DNA of 64,000 bases from the NCBI RefSeq assembly GCF_015706575.1, contig NW_024037053.1, positions 3,224,001 to 3,288,000 on the forward strand, written 5' to 3'. The stretch's first letter is position 1; every line of letters starts with the position of its first letter. Positions 46,201 to 48,865 of the stretch are shown here, piece after piece. A model generated the notes under the pieces. It searched no databases and had not been told where the DNA came from. It was given only the letters and a program-made list of their open reading frames with translations. The stretch is from Patiria miniata. Its lineage: Eukaryota; Echinodermata; Asteroidea; Valvatida; Asterinidae. The position numbers were made by a program, and so were the translations under genes.

Positions 46201-48865
46201 GAAGGAAGCTGGCCATTCTAAGGGGCCAGAAATAGAGGACGACACAGGAAGAGCGTTTAAAGAGCTGGCCCTTGACTTAGGGGTTCGGCACCACAACTCC
46301 GGCAGGACAACACCTGTTTGGAACAAACTCGCCGATTCCCTCCAAACATCCCTTCGCAGTTCTAAAAACTTTGAACATCTTTGTATCGGGTTTGAGCCCT
46401 ACCCAGGCCCATCATTCCAGCTGAACAACACCTTCCCCCTGAACATACCTTCATATTTCTAAAAAATATGAACATCTGTGATTCAGGTTCGAGTCCTACC
46501 CAGGCTCACCACTACAGCTGGACAACATTAGTCTTGACCATCATCCCTAAAACATTATCACGCTGTATCCCTGTGGCGTGGGTTCGATTCCCACCAGTGA
46601 AGAACTAAGGGTTTGTCAAAAAGTACACAGCTTGTGTGTCTCCTACTTGTTTCAATATTAGGTTTTGCCCGTCAACGACGTATTAAACACTGTATACTCA
46701 GTGTGTTACCTACCGAGTGAAAGTTGGAAAAAAATCACTCGGGTGGGACTCGAACCCACGACCTCCTGCTTCCTACTTGAGTGTTTACTGTACCACTGTT
46801 ATTTTGCCTTTGACAAAGGACCGAACCTATCCGCTCCGTTCACAAGTACCCCCTCACCGGCAAAGAAAGTGCAGTTGGGGATGACTGATCGACGCCATCT
46901 TGCCTGACTGCAATATTTTGCCGCGAAGCGCGGCCACTGCGTGTACATACTACAAATCCCCTGGTGTACCACACACAAGGAATGGCGTGCGTGCGTCAAC
47001 CAGCGAAATGTGTCCCGCCCATGGGACGTCATTGCTTGGTAAAAGGGCGCCCTCTTTTGTTGGCGCACAGAGCCCATAGGCCCACTAATTGTTTACACTT
47101 CAGGTCAAGCCAGTCAGTAAGCAATTTACAGCAGTTTTATTCACTTTCATTTTGTTTCTGTAACGGTTGTTGCTTGGGGGAGGTGGGGGGGGGGGCTAGC
47201 TTGTAGTAAGTGTTAAACATACTGTTGAGACTGCAATCTTTTAATAGCTAATGAATGACGACTATTGTCAATTTCTATTACCCACAAAATAAATCTCTTC
47301 GGTCATAAGGATCATCATTGTCTTGCTCAATTAGCACCAAATTACAAGCACTGGGAGATTTTCGGCAGCTAATCTCAACACAAATAACTTGTTAATTACA
47401 ATTAGATGCAAAGCACTCTACCAAAACGTCGCACGGGAGTGTCCCTTCGGATGAACAAATGCGGAGCGCACAAATACACTTGTCATGAAATGTGGCTTGT
47501 TGCCAAAAAGAAAAGGGGGGGGGGGCGGCTTTGATTGAGGCCTAGCGTAGTGAGTCAACCGTTCCACTAAGCTCTGATCGACACCTGTTGTTCAATAAGG
47601 TAATACCATCTTCGTGATTAGGACCGCCGCGTAAACGATTCGTACAAGGCATCTTAAGTAGGCTTAAGCGGAGGAAACACAAATTGAATACGCTGTGAAC
47701 CACACACTGGGCAAGCTAACAGAGAGAAAAAAGGGGCTACTCCAACAGCCTTCTGCGGATATGAAAAATTGCCGTCAAGGCGTAATGGATTTGTATTATT
47801 AGAGTGCGAACATGTGACATCATGTGAATGTGAAACTAAATTAATAAACTGACTGTCTGACAAACTGTTCTCCGATTTCAAGTCCGAACTTTTTTGAAAT
47901 AAACAAAGGAGAACTGGCTAGGTACATTATACAAAACTGTTAAAAAGTTGAACAAAGAAATTGATTGACTGGAGTGGGGTTTGAGCCTGCGACCTCCAGA
48001 TTGCTGTTCCGGAGCTCTAGAATACAACAGTATCTTGTTTGTGAGTGGCTCTGTGCTATCTCTCATAATGGGTTGGTCTGGGCGGGATTGGAACCTAGGC
48101 CGTGCAAATTGATTTTGCTGTGTACTTATTAATTATACAGTTAAAAGTAACAGCTGAACTGTTGAACATTGACAGAAATAAACTACATTTCAACAAAAAA
48201 CAGGTAATAAGCTTCAAAATGATATACAGGGTGGTAAAAAAAAACACCAAAAAAACCCGGAATGGCATACTTCCACTACCATGAGACTCAAACCACGTTT
48301 ACAAATGCATGGAGAATCTTTCTAGAAGAAAAACGAAACCAAGATCGCCCGATTCGGTCCGGTAGTTTCTGTTCTAGAGCCTATTTTGTGAAGCAAGGTC
48401 GGGGTCATTTTTGTCCCGATGAATTACTAAACCGTGCCCGGGAATTTGCCTTGCATTGTAATTGATAGTGGGATTGTTACGTAATAATACCCACATGAAA
48501 GAAGTGTGCTTCACAAAATAGGCTCTGCAGCAAAAACTACAGGACCGAATCGAGAGATTTTGGTATCATAATTCTTCTAAAAGGATTCTCCATCAATTGG
48601 TACAGATGGATTGAGTCTCACGGTAGTGGAAGTACATGTATAATGCCGTTCCTTTTTTTTTTTTGACCACCCTGTATATGTTTCATTTGTGGAATTTAGA
48701 TTTTTAAAAGTTTTTTGCCCATTTATAGACTTTATGAGTACCTTGTTTTAGAAGAGTAAACGTGTCGGGCTCTGCACTGTCCCTCATCATATGTATCTCG
48801 GCTGTCTCTCCGTCGTAGTAGGCCGCTCCCAGCTGACCGCCATGCCATACCACACTAAGGTGAGT
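4039..48865 (-). CDS. MSH5: MutS homologue 5 (MSH5), 22 exons found, first coding exon missing
   Basis: MSH5 pairs with MSH4 to form MutS-gamma, a meiosis-specific clamp that binds and stabilises Holliday-type intermediates and promotes crossovers in germ-cell nuclei; it does not repair mismatches. Joining the 22 exons gives 802 codons plus stop with every splice phase matching and all introns GT-AG. In residues counted from the first visible codon: no mismatch-binding domain I (normal for MSH5); connector/core to about 500; Walker A GPNASGKS at 565-572; STFM signature at 619-622; Walker B with DE at 644-645; H-loop-type His near 681; C-terminal helix-turn-helix region to 802. Alignment to human MSH5 from memory is colinear with no large gap except a longer variable loop in exon 35892-36014. 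The start codon is not seen; the missing exon must end in phase 0. The family call is certain; exact ends of a few exons are less so. Confidence 0.97.
4241..4750. mobile_element. Palindromic fold-back element (MITE), about 510 bp
   Basis: Two arms of roughly 245 bp are inverted copies of each other. The left starts ACAGGGTGAGT, the right ends ACTCACCCTGT, and long matches include CTTTCTTTTAGTACAAGAAT against its complement. The ends resemble those of mariner-type elements, next to TA dinucleotides. No transposase is encoded, so the element is non-autonomous. It sits in the last MSH5 intron. The rest of that intron (4751-5234) shows nothing recognisable. Confidence 0.88.
5235..5372 (-). CDS. 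MSH5: MSH5 exon, residues 701-746
   Basis: Phase 0 at both ends, donor GTAATC. Encodes [20 protein letters not shown] then [20 protein letters not shown], the highly conserved end of the MutS ATPase domain (human MSH5 has ASHTAAQAGLP). Confidence 0.97.
5440..6184. repeat. 10-bp minisatellite (TCATCACAAG) in an MSH5 intron
   Basis: The decamer TCATCACAAG with variants TCACTAG and TCACGAG is repeated about 70 times. The left part is degenerate; from about 5820 to 6180 the copies are nearly uniform. A longer motif (GTGTTCTTAAGTC, then GCAAGCCATCAGTAGACATC) recurs within it, so there is a higher-order pattern. The array reaches to about 30 bp from the splice donor of the Walker B exon. Confidence 0.95.
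6217..6435 (-). CDS. MSH5: MSH5 exon with Walker B and H-loop (residues 628-700)
   Basis: Acceptor TTTCGCAG, donor GTAAAG, phase 0 at both ends. Encodes [17 protein letters not shown], the Walker B strand with catalytic Asp-Glu and the D-loop, then [15 protein letters not shown], where the first His fits the MutS switch/H-loop position. This is the ATP hydrolysis core of the protein. Confidence 0.98.
6436..6996. other. MSH5 intron, nothing recognised
   Basis: AT-rich intron of 561 bp with no repeat or motif that I can support. Confidence 0.6.
6997..7146 (-). CDS. MSH5: MSH5 exon with ABC signature region (residues 578-627)
   Basis: Acceptor TATTTCTAG, donor GTCAGA, phase 0. Encodes [20 protein letters not shown] and then [15 protein letters not shown] is the MutS signature that contacts ATP across the dimer interface, and FVPAE is strongly conserved in the family. 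Confidence 0.98.
7270..8285. repeat. 20-bp minisatellite, about 50 copies, in an MSH5 intron
   Basis: The unit AAATACTCGTACTCATGACN repeats with almost no insertions or deletions: from about 7381 to 8260 every third unit starts again exactly 60 bp later. Variation is concentrated at the last base of the unit (A, C or G) and at TCGT versus TCGC. Some units have GTTGT or CTTGT. The array fills most of the 1.2-kb intron between the signature exon and the Walker A exon and ends about 80 bp from the latter. Confidence 0.97.
8367..8583 (-). CDS. MSH5: MSH5 exon with Walker A (residues 505-577)
   Basis: Acceptor TTTTTTTCAG, donor GTTTGT. The first base completes a Cys codon. Encodes [23 protein letters not shown] and [24 protein letters not shown] is the MutS-type P-loop that binds ATP. 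The GRHP motif before it is also typical of MutS proteins. Confidence 0.98.
8890..9075 (+). mobile_element. tRNA-derived SINE
   Basis: The head has a polymerase III A box (GTGGCCTAGTGGTTAGG) and B box (GGTTCGAATCC). The body contains CATTGGGCAAG and CTCTCTCCATCCAAGAGTAT, shared with the elements at 39.8, 52.3, 53.0 and 56.7 kb, and ends near GCGATGGACTTTATCC. Cloverleaf pairing is decayed, so this is not a functional tRNA gene. It lies in an MSH5 intron on the strand opposite to the gene. Confidence 0.85.
9155..9251 (-). CDS. MSH5: MSH5 exon, residues 473-504
   Basis: Acceptor GTTCCAG, donor GTAAGT, entering in phase 1 and leaving in phase 2. Encodes [19 protein letters not shown] and MQHAAELD, a helical lever segment before the ATPase domain, matching the human QETLLMYQLQ region. 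Confidence 0.95.
9252..9701. other. MSH5 intron part, C-rich tracts
   Basis: Contains a C tract near 9459 and C-rich runs to about 9665, possibly remains of one repeat. No gene seen. Confidence 0.4.
9702..10042. repeat. 85-bp tandem repeat, 4 copies
   Basis: TTAAAGAG marks unit starts at 9702, 9787, 9872 and 9957, exactly 85 bp apart. Units share AATTTCAGAAACGATACTGA and TTTTACCACAGTCTCATC and are nearly identical, so amplification is recent. The intron stretch from 10043 to 10211 has a purine-rich run but nothing else. Confidence 0.96.
10212..10253 (-). CDS. MSH5: MSH5 exon, residues 459-472 (42 bp)
   Basis: Acceptor GTGGTTTCAG, donor GTAAAA. Encodes [13 protein letters not shown], matching human LDALLGDLHCEIR. 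Supported by phase agreement with both neighbours despite its small size. Confidence 0.93.
10479..11586. mobile_element. Non-autonomous TIR DNA transposon, 1.1 kb, TA target site
   Basis: Terminal inverted repeats start CCGTAATTTTCGGAATATAA and are flanked by TA at 10477-10478 and 11587-11588, as in the Tc1/mariner/pogo group. Subterminal GGCGTATAAGCCGC motifs occur several times at both ends, a likely transposase-binding arrangement. The middle has no intact transposase frame; an open frame of about 125 codons on the minus strand (10700-11077) is unrecognised. It lies in an MSH5 intron. Confidence 0.88.
11743..11788 (-). CDS. MSH5: MSH5 exon, residues 444-458 (46 bp)
   Basis: Acceptor CTTTTAG, donor GTATAT. 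Encodes [15 protein letters not shown], matching the human FLSEEKLHYRSARTK segment exactly in spacing. Confidence 0.94.
12003..12083 (-). CDS. MSH5: MSH5 exon, residues 417-443
   Basis: Acceptor CTTTTCAG, donor GTACGT, phase 0. Encodes LGYLLAIS and FSVPGLEFV, corresponding to human IGFLLSIP and its following segment of the MutS core. Confidence 0.94.
12600..12720 (-). pseudogene. MSH5: Decayed copy of the MSH5 exon at 13112 with flanking intron (copy A)
   Basis: On the plus strand this matches the real exon and its donor-side flank in order: AACCAGAGCATTGTCAATGC, then CCCCTGAAGTAG, then TCTCTTGTCACCTGGGT. The real locus has ATCAGAGCCTTGCCAATGC, ACCTGTGGTAG and CTCTCTGGCCACCTGGGT. The donor GT is lost (GG), and a central stretch of roughly 25-30 bp is missing. 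It cannot be spliced as an exon. Confidence 0.62.
12735..12860. repeat. Unassigned repeat remnant with a histone-like stem-loop
   Basis: Holds a short hairpin (GGTCAG with CTGACC), the string GGAACGTCGAGTTTATACC and the perfect 16-nt stem-loop GGTTCTTTTCAGAACC at 12809-12824. This combination looks like the end of a retroelement rather than unique intron DNA, but I cannot name the family. Confidence 0.4.
12915..13030 (-). pseudogene. MSH5: Decayed copy of the MSH5 exon at 13112 with flanking intron (copy B)
   Basis: Closer to the true exon than copy A: AACCAGGGTCTTTCCAATG, CCCCTGTGGTAGTTAGA, GCACTCCT and CTTGTCACCTGGGT align with AATCAGAGCCTTGCCAATG, ACCTGTGGTAGGTAGA, GCACTCCT and CTGGCCACCTGGGT. 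The donor GT has become GG, and the same central part is missing as in copy A. Both copies are followed by similar purine-rich runs. Confidence 0.65.
13112..13221 (-). CDS. MSH5: MSH5 exon, residues 380-416
   Basis: Acceptor ATACCGTAG, donor GTGAAT. Encodes [20 protein letters not shown] and NVIYLPQ, matching human GLPSFLTEVARKELENLDS and SVIYIP. Two decayed copies lie just downstream of it in the transcript (12600-12720 and 12915-13030). Confidence 0.96.
13477..13549 (-). CDS. MSH5: MSH5 exon, residues 356-379
   Basis: Acceptor AACTTTAG, donor GTGAGT. Encodes [19 protein letters not shown], matching human VDFEGSLAENRFTVLPNID. Confidence 0.96.
13550..14547. other. MSH5 intron, nothing recognised
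   Basis: 998 bp of AT-rich DNA with a GC-rich patch at about 13920-14020. No repeat family or gene found. Confidence 0.5.
14548..14604 (-). CDS. MSH5: MSH5 exon, residues 337-355 (57 bp)
   Basis: Acceptor AACCTTCAG, donor GTGAGT, phase 0. Encodes [19 protein letters not shown], matching human IAQEFSDDLHHIASLIGKV. Confidence 0.96.
14605..15065. other. MSH5 intron, nothing recognised
   Basis: AT-rich, 461 bp, no repeat or motif identified. Confidence 0.5.
15066..15137 (-). CDS. MSH5: MSH5 exon, residues 313-336
   Basis: Acceptor CCTTACAG, donor GTACAT, phase 0. Encodes [13 protein letters not shown] and ADIEIFKK, matching human TVYSALGLRDACR and the helix after it. Separated from the preceding exon by the shortest intron, 96 bp. 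Confidence 0.95.
15234..15296 (-). CDS. MSH5: MSH5 exon, residues 292-312
   Basis: Acceptor TTTGGGCAG, donor GTTAGA, phase 0. Encodes [20 protein letters not shown], matching human [20 protein letters not shown]. Confidence 0.97.
15746..15990. mobile_element. Near-perfect palindromic MITE, 245 bp
   Basis: Two arms of about 107 bp with only a few mismatches, ending TTAGGGAGGTTTCGCAAGCG on the left and its complement on the right. The loop carries a second small palindrome with the CRE-like core TGACGTCA at 15854-15861. No coding capacity. The arms resemble each other so closely that the element is probably young or kept similar by gene conversion. Confidence 0.9.
16030..16120 (+). mobile_element. 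tRNA-like SINE head (family B)
   Basis: A-box-like GGTGGTCCAGTGGTTTTA and B-box GGGTTCGAGTCCTG are spaced as in a tRNA. The sequence resembles heads at 44.4, 46.7, 52.0 and 53.7 kb. Not a functional tRNA. Confidence 0.6.
16534..16672 (-). CDS. MSH5: MSH5 exon, residues 245-291
   Basis: Acceptor TTTGCCTAG, donor GTAAGT. Encodes [20 protein letters not shown] and [19 protein letters not shown], matching the human WFTRPTHDLGELSSRLDVI region, the start of the long MutS lever helices. Confidence 0.97.
16673..17254. other. MSH5 intron, nothing recognised
   Basis: 582 bp, A-rich, no repeat or gene identified. Confidence 0.5.
17255..17300 (-). CDS. MSH5: MSH5 exon, residues 230-244 (46 bp)
   Basis: Acceptor GTGTCCTAG, donor GTAGGA. 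Encodes [15 protein letters not shown], matching human GILNRCHCKWGEKLL. Phases agree on both sides. Confidence 0.94.
17301..17653. other. MSH5 intron, unassigned
   Basis: 353 bp with several short palindromes such as GTGCATGCGCAC. No family recognised. Confidence 0.4.
17654..17775 (-). CDS. MSH5: MSH5 exon, residues 189-229
   Basis: Acceptor ATAACTGCAG, donor GTGAGT. Encodes [17 protein letters not shown] and AKEGLSLF, matching human YSVLQIFKSESHPSVYK and LKEGLSLF. Confidence 0.98.
17776..18266. other. MSH5 intron, nothing recognised
   Basis: 491 bp, no repeat or gene identified. Confidence 0.5.
18267..18376 (-). CDS. MSH5: MSH5 exon, residues 153-188
   Basis: Acceptor TCTCATTCAG, donor GTAAGA. 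Encodes [20 protein letters not shown], matching human [20 protein letters not shown]. It follows the largest intron (13.8 kb). Confidence 0.98.
18440..18650. mobile_element. Fold-back repeat built on ACTTGTGATGGACTTGCAA
   Basis: The left part (TGCAAGTCCATCACAAGTCC) is the inverted match of the right part (GGACTTGTGATGGACTTGCA). A second copy of the family is at 60640-60805. No coding capacity. Confidence 0.75.
18651..20559. other. Large MSH5 intron, left part; unassigned
   Basis: Mostly AT-rich. At 19400-19717 an ATG-led open frame of 105 codons (plus strand) is followed by a degenerate repeat of the CGGTTGTCCAAAC / CAGTTATCCAAACG type; it has no recognisable domain and I do not call it a gene. 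Confidence 0.35.
20560..21165. promoter_or_regulatory. Motif-dense, non-repetitive intron island (enhancer-like)
   Basis: Higher GC than its flanks and not similar to other parts of the window. Carries AACCACCACAG (RUNX type) at 20643, GCTAATCTTTGG (OTX type) at 20684, TGACTCATC (AP-1) at 21011 and TGATTGATGATC (PBX-HOX type) at 21049. A 176-codon minus-strand open frame across it has no domain and contains a lysine run from a T tract. Regulatory function is inferred from motifs only. Confidence 0.3.
21166..22329. other. Large MSH5 intron, unassigned
   Basis: Includes a stretch at 21281-21600 with CTGCATACTCAGTGCTGTTC, a string also found beside family B tRNA-like SINEs at 46.7 and 51.9 kb, and a G-rich run at 22140-22245. 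Confidence 0.35.
22330..22870. promoter_or_regulatory. Non-repetitive intron island with a CTCF-like site
   Basis: Contains CATCAGGGGGCGCTGTTC at 22571-22588, a good match to the core of the CTCF consensus, plus GATCGATTATTGCC and TGACCAATCATGGG upstream. Unique in the window. Function is inference. Confidence 0.3.
23438..23545 (+). mobile_element. tRNA-like SINE (family A)
   Basis: A tRNA-like fold starts GCCTGGATAGCTCAGTTGG; acceptor stem and T arm (B box GGTTCAAACC) pair well. The anticodon loop lacks the invariant U33, so it is unlikely to be functional. It is followed by TCAATTTCTTTGTTC, shared with the copy at 47.95 kb. Other copies are at 35.4, 38.3 and 63.1-63.7 kb. Confidence 0.7.
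23930..24225. promoter_or_regulatory. Non-repetitive intron island (enhancer-like)
   Basis: Contains the composite CTATTGTTTACAGGATGTC (SOX plus FOX type cores) near 23980 and several further GC-rich conserved-looking strings. Inference only. Confidence 0.22.
24240..24268. repeat. Long poly(G) tract
   Basis: An uninterrupted run of about 21 G, one of the two longest of many G or C homopolymers in this window. Confidence 0.9.
25190..25345. promoter_or_regulatory. Enhancer-like island with PBX- and OTX-type sites
   Basis: TGATTGGATATCAATCA at 25231 is a palindromic PBX-type pair, followed by TGATTAAG at 25250, GGATGACAGA and GGATTAA at 25293. Homeodomain sites are clustered within about 70 bp. 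Confidence 0.3.
25346..26559. other. Large MSH5 intron, unassigned with G/C runs
   Basis: Has poly(G) near 25371-25381, C-rich DNA at 25600-25670 and a non-repetitive GC-rich island at 26200-26440. Short open frames occur on both strands without support. Confidence 0.35.
26560..26945. mobile_element. Interspersed repeat copy 1 (pairs with 34470-34870)
   Basis: Shares GGACAAAATTAGGGCTTTCC, CAATACACTGGCCAGTCATC, CTCCCTTTCAGCCTTCC and ACACAAGACCACTGAGCACC with 34470-34870 in the same order and orientation. Ends carry CCATGACTTTT-type strings in opposite orientations, suggesting terminal inverted repeats. Non-coding. Confidence 0.85.
27090..27345. mobile_element. Fold-back repeat of GACTCGAGTC units
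   Basis: Dense copies of ACTCGACTCGAGTC and relatives in both orientations, bounded by GAGTTGTAA on the left and TTACAACTC on the right. Typical non-coding fold-back element. Confidence 0.8.
27346..28079. other. Large MSH5 intron, unassigned
   Basis: Includes a moderate-complexity stretch at 27480-27800 with inverted GTGTGACAA and TTGTCACAC, then a C tract near 27955-27969. No gene recognised. Confidence 0.35.
28130..28570. repeat. 20-bp minisatellite, about 22 copies (left arm)
   Basis: Unit GGCAAAAGAAAAAGCGCCRC, in strict 20-bp register, with variants containing AAGCGC or AAACAA. No stop codon occurs in any of the six frames because the unit and its complement contain no TAA, TAG or TGA. 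The long basic open frames it creates are therefore meaningless as gene evidence. Confidence 0.96.
29001..29258. mobile_element. Nested non-autonomous DNA transposon with 8-bp target duplication
   Basis: Terminal inverted repeats CATGGGCGTCGC and GCGACGCCCATG, flanked by direct repeats AGTTCACC at 28993-29000 and 29259-29266. An 8-bp duplication fits the hAT group. The corresponding place in the opposite arm (about 30155-30175) has no insertion. Contains long C and G tracts (29034-29053, 29130-29141). Confidence 0.85.
29351..29810 (+). other. Spacer of the large inverted repeat with a histone-type 3' stem-loop
   Basis: An ATG-led open frame of 117 codons (29409-29762) starts with the acidic [11 protein letters not shown] and has no known domain. 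Inside it lies GGCTCTTTTCAGAGCC (29544-29559), followed by ACC and a purine-rich AGAAGAGC. This is the exact form of a replication-dependent histone mRNA 3' end, but no histone coding sequence precedes it. It may be the end of a retroelement. Confidence 0.45.
29811..30731. mobile_element. Right arm of the inverted repeat, itself containing a TIR element
   Basis: 29811-30410 has terminal inverted repeats of about 155 bp (TTTATTGGGAAGGGGCGTAA on the left, its near complement on the right), each ending near CAACGTTCAGCGAAGAGT. Beyond it, 30407-30731 repeats the minisatellite and outer block of the left arm in reverse complement. The structure shows that the repeat grew by several steps. Confidence 0.78.
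30407..30712. repeat. 20-bp minisatellite, about 15 copies (right arm)
   Basis: Reverse complement of the array at 28130-28570: unit GYGGCGCTTTTTCTTTTGCC in strict 20-bp register, bounded by GCCGTGACAGTTGTGGGCC. Shorter than its partner by about seven units. Confidence 0.95.
30732..31019. other. Large MSH5 intron, unassigned
   Basis: Short stretch with a C tract near 30894; nothing else recognised. Confidence 0.4.
31020..32060. repeat. 12-bp minisatellite (CCCACAACCTCA)
   Basis: The left part (to about 31320) is a degenerate series of ATGAGCTCAGCCC-like units. The right part is nearly uniform CCCACAACCTCA with CCCACAACCACA and AGGCCACAGCCACAACA variants. Because 12 is divisible by three, a 247-codon open frame rich in Gln, Pro, Thr, His and Asn crosses it on the plus strand; this follows from the repeat and is not called as a gene. 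Confidence 0.95.
32207..32328 (-). CDS. MSH5: MSH5 exon, residues 112-152
   Basis: Acceptor TTTGTTGCAG, donor GTAAGC. Encodes [20 protein letters not shown] and [14 protein letters not shown], matching human LEISKQRLLSG and LFLSSIIPFDCLL. Confidence 0.97.
32329..32879. other. MSH5 intron, unassigned
   Basis: 551 bp with a C-rich run near 32590. No gene or repeat family recognised. Confidence 0.4.
32880..33465 (+). mobile_element. 0.55-kb TIR element, family T1, copy 1
   Basis: Shares CAGCCGATTGCAGCTACGCG, AACAACTAAC..TGATGAAG, AATTTCACGGGGAGTTTA and CAGCTGCAAATGATC with copies at 57424-57949 (same orientation) and 59036-59585 (reverse). Ends are inverted: AAAGGTAG..CTCATTTG at left, CAAATGAT..CTAC at right. 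A small 11-bp tandem expansion (GTGCAACAAAA) lies near its left end. Non-coding. Confidence 0.88.
33466..33849. other. MSH5 intron, unassigned
   Basis: AT-rich; nothing recognised. Confidence 0.4.
33850..33930 (-). mobile_element. tRNA-like SINE head
   Basis: On the minus strand, B box GGGTTCGAATCCGG follows an A-box-like region at tRNA spacing. The fold is decayed. Confidence 0.5.
33931..34469. other. MSH5 intron, unassigned
   Basis: Moderate complexity, includes the GC-rich stretch 34090-34300. Short open frames without support. Confidence 0.35.
34470..34870. mobile_element. Interspersed repeat copy 2 (pairs with 26560-26945)
   Basis: Same order of blocks as the first copy. The two differ by substitutions and an insertion in the second half. 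Non-coding. Confidence 0.85.
34960..35290. promoter_or_regulatory. Enhancer-like island with clustered homeodomain sites
   Basis: GGATTAA at 34984, GGTAATCATTGG, TGATTATCAATA at 35092, TAATCA at 35215 and CTGATTAC near 35255 occur in 300 bp of non-repetitive DNA. OTX-, PBX- and HOX-type cores. Inference from motifs. Confidence 0.27.
35330..35480 (-). mobile_element. tRNA-like SINE, decayed family A copy
   Basis: Reverse complement shows GCTCAGTGGGTAGAAT as A box and CGTAGGTTGCAGGTTCATA as T-arm region, close to the family A unit at 38.3 and 63.2 kb. Confidence 0.5.
35481..35891. other. MSH5 intron, unassigned
   Basis: Includes an A-rich tract at 35780-35840 (AAAAAAC units). No gene found. 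Confidence 0.4.
35892..36014 (-). CDS. MSH5: MSH5 exon, residues 71-111, with variable loop
   Basis: Acceptor TTTTGACACAG, donor GTGAGT. The first two thirds are Ser-, Thr- and Gly-rich ([16 protein letters not shown]) and have no counterpart of this length in human MSH5; the end [10 protein letters not shown] matches human IIFLPSVDF. The phase agrees with both neighbours, so the loop is probably a true lineage-specific extension. Confidence 0.92.
36015..38269. other. MSH5 intron, unassigned
   Basis: AT-rich to 37500, then a GC-richer, non-repetitive stretch 37590-38010. Open frames up to about 90 codons have no support. Confidence 0.35.
38270..38375 (-). mobile_element. tRNA-like SINE (family A)
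   Basis: Reverse complement reads GGGCTGGATAGCTCAGTTTG, then a degenerate anticodon arm, then GGTCGCAGATTCAAGCCCCG. Followed by TTGTTCAACTTTTGAATTG, like the copy at 47.95 kb. Confidence 0.68.
38376..39814. other. MSH5 intron, unassigned
   Basis: Includes a G tract near 38479-38493. Open frames at 38771-39007 and 39517-39714 show no domain. No repeat family recognised. Confidence 0.35.
39815..40460 (+). mobile_element. SINE with five tandem 97-bp body modules
   Basis: A decayed tRNA-like head is followed by module starts TTGTGTTCTTGGGCAAG at 39891, 39994, 40091, 40188 and 40285: spacing 103, 97, 97 and 97 bp. The tail AATAATTGTTAAGCGCTTTG is shared with the elements at 53.0 and 56.7 kb. The single-module relative at 56.7 kb shows the unexpanded state. 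Confidence 0.9.
40600..41000. promoter_or_regulatory. Non-repetitive intron island (enhancer-like)
   Basis: Contains AGATAAACATG (FOX/GATA type), TTTGATTGGAGC and TTTGGAATGTTGG (TEAD type) in unique DNA. Inference only. Confidence 0.22.
41001..41689. other. MSH5 intron, unassigned
   Basis: AT-rich; nothing recognised. Confidence 0.4.
41690..41960. promoter_or_regulatory. Non-repetitive intron island (enhancer-like)
   Basis: Contains GGAAATTAGTAATTTTCC and TCAATTTGCGTTGATTGG, with GC-rich unique sequence on either side. Inference only. Confidence 0.22.
41995..42120. repeat. G-rich low-complexity run
   Basis: Begins with about 11 G and continues as GGGTGGGTGGGG-type DNA, which could form quadruplex structures on the plus strand. 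Confidence 0.85.
42494..42580 (-). CDS. MSH5: MSH5 exon, residues 42-70
   Basis: Acceptor CTTTTTCGTAG with a good pyrimidine tract. Encodes [20 protein letters not shown], matching human [20 protein letters not shown]. Phase decides the acceptor: the nearer CATCAG would break the frame. The donor could be GTAAGG (chosen) or three bases earlier (GTGGTA). Confidence 0.93.
42727..43107. mobile_element. Palindromic fold-back element, about 380 bp
   Basis: Arms of about 185 bp: TTTTGTCTAACTCAAAAACT at left and AGTTTTTGAGTTAGACAAAA at right, with CAATTTATGACAAATG and its complement near the centre. No coding capacity. It lies in the intron just upstream of the exon at 42494. Confidence 0.9.
43200..43440. 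other. MSH5 intron, unassigned
   Basis: Contains inverted GTTATGGGGA and TCCCCACAA strings, possibly another decayed fold-back repeat. Confidence 0.35.
43441..43640. promoter_or_regulatory. Non-repetitive intron island (enhancer-like)
   Basis: Unique sequence with AAATTACACCTC, CATTTCC and GGAAATGAATGCAG. Inference only. Confidence 0.18.
43850..44225. mobile_element. Fold-back repeat of GGCTAGC / GCTAGCC units
   Basis: Starts GGGTTCGATTTTAGCGGTAG and ends with CCGGCTGGCTAG and GTTAAACCCT, an inverted arrangement around an AT-rich centre. Non-coding. Confidence 0.7.
44250..44535. mobile_element. Pair of inverted tRNA-like SINE copies (family B)
   Basis: A minus-strand copy (B box complement GACTCGAACCCACG at 44267) and a plus-strand copy (TGCTTGGTGGTCAAGTGG with GGTTCGAGTCC, 44410-44475) face away from a short fold-back: ACTACTTGTACGATGGAATT and AATTCCATCTTACAAGTAGT. 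The plus copy has a seven-pair acceptor-like stem but a poor anticodon arm. Confidence 0.72.
44820..45215. promoter_or_regulatory. Non-repetitive intron island (enhancer-like)
   Basis: Contains ATGCAATTAGCGG, CCCATTTAATGG, GAAGCAATCAGGATG and GGCAATCAATTTGG in about 400 bp of unique sequence. Inference only. Confidence 0.24.
45216..46360. other. MSH5 intron, unassigned
   Basis: G tracts near 45422 and 45626, poly(T) near 45590. The stretch at 45660-45930 has two CCAATCA-type boxes in unique DNA. No gene found. Confidence 0.35.
46370..46800. repeat. Three tandem tRNA-like B-box modules plus one inverted copy
   Basis: GGGTTTGAGCCCTACCC (46387), AGGTTCGAGTCCTACCC (46485) and GGGTTCGATTCCCACC (46579) are spaced 93-98 bp on the plus strand; at 46735-46800 an inverted family B head (GACTCGAACCCACGACC) follows. 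The intervening strings AACATCTNTG and CAGCTGNACAACA repeat too. Confidence 0.68.
46801..47289. other. MSH5 intron, unassigned
   Basis: GC-rich, non-repetitive DNA from 46860 to 47070 with a G run near 47185. Open frames here have no domain support. Confidence 0.3.
47290..47480. promoter_or_regulatory. Enhancer-like island with SOX, homeodomain and POU-type sites
   Basis: CATTGT at 47316, CAATTAG at 47328, GCTAATCTC at 47368, GTTAATTACAATTAG at 47391 and ATGCAAAG at 47406. The spacing is tight and the sequence is unique in this window. Inference from motifs. Confidence 0.32.
47481..47939. other. MSH5 intron, unassigned
   Basis: G tract near 47516; otherwise nothing recognised. Confidence 0.4.
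47940..48060 (-). mobile_element. tRNA-like SINE (family A)
   Basis: Reverse complement carries CCGGAACAGCAATCTGG (anticodon arm) and GGTCGCAGGCTCAAACCCC (T arm), followed by TCAATTTCTTTGTTCAAC. The D arm is decayed. Confidence 0.65.
48223..48678. mobile_element. Fold-back mariner-like MITE
   Basis: Ends TATACAGGGTGGT and ACCACCCTGTATA, with long inverted matches such as AAGCAAGG..GAGCCTATTTTGTG. TATA at both ends fits a TA target site. No transposase. It lies about 65 bp from the donor of the first visible MSH5 exon. Confidence 0.88.
48742..48865 (-). CDS. MSH5: MSH5 first visible exon, residues 1-41 of the visible protein
   Basis: Acceptor GGTTGCAG, donor GTACTC. Encodes [19 protein letters not shown] then [16 protein letters not shown], matching human HLCVLWNSGYLGIAYYDTS and IHFMPDAPDHESLKLL. 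It begins in phase 0, so an upstream exon must end on a complete codon. Confidence 0.96.
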
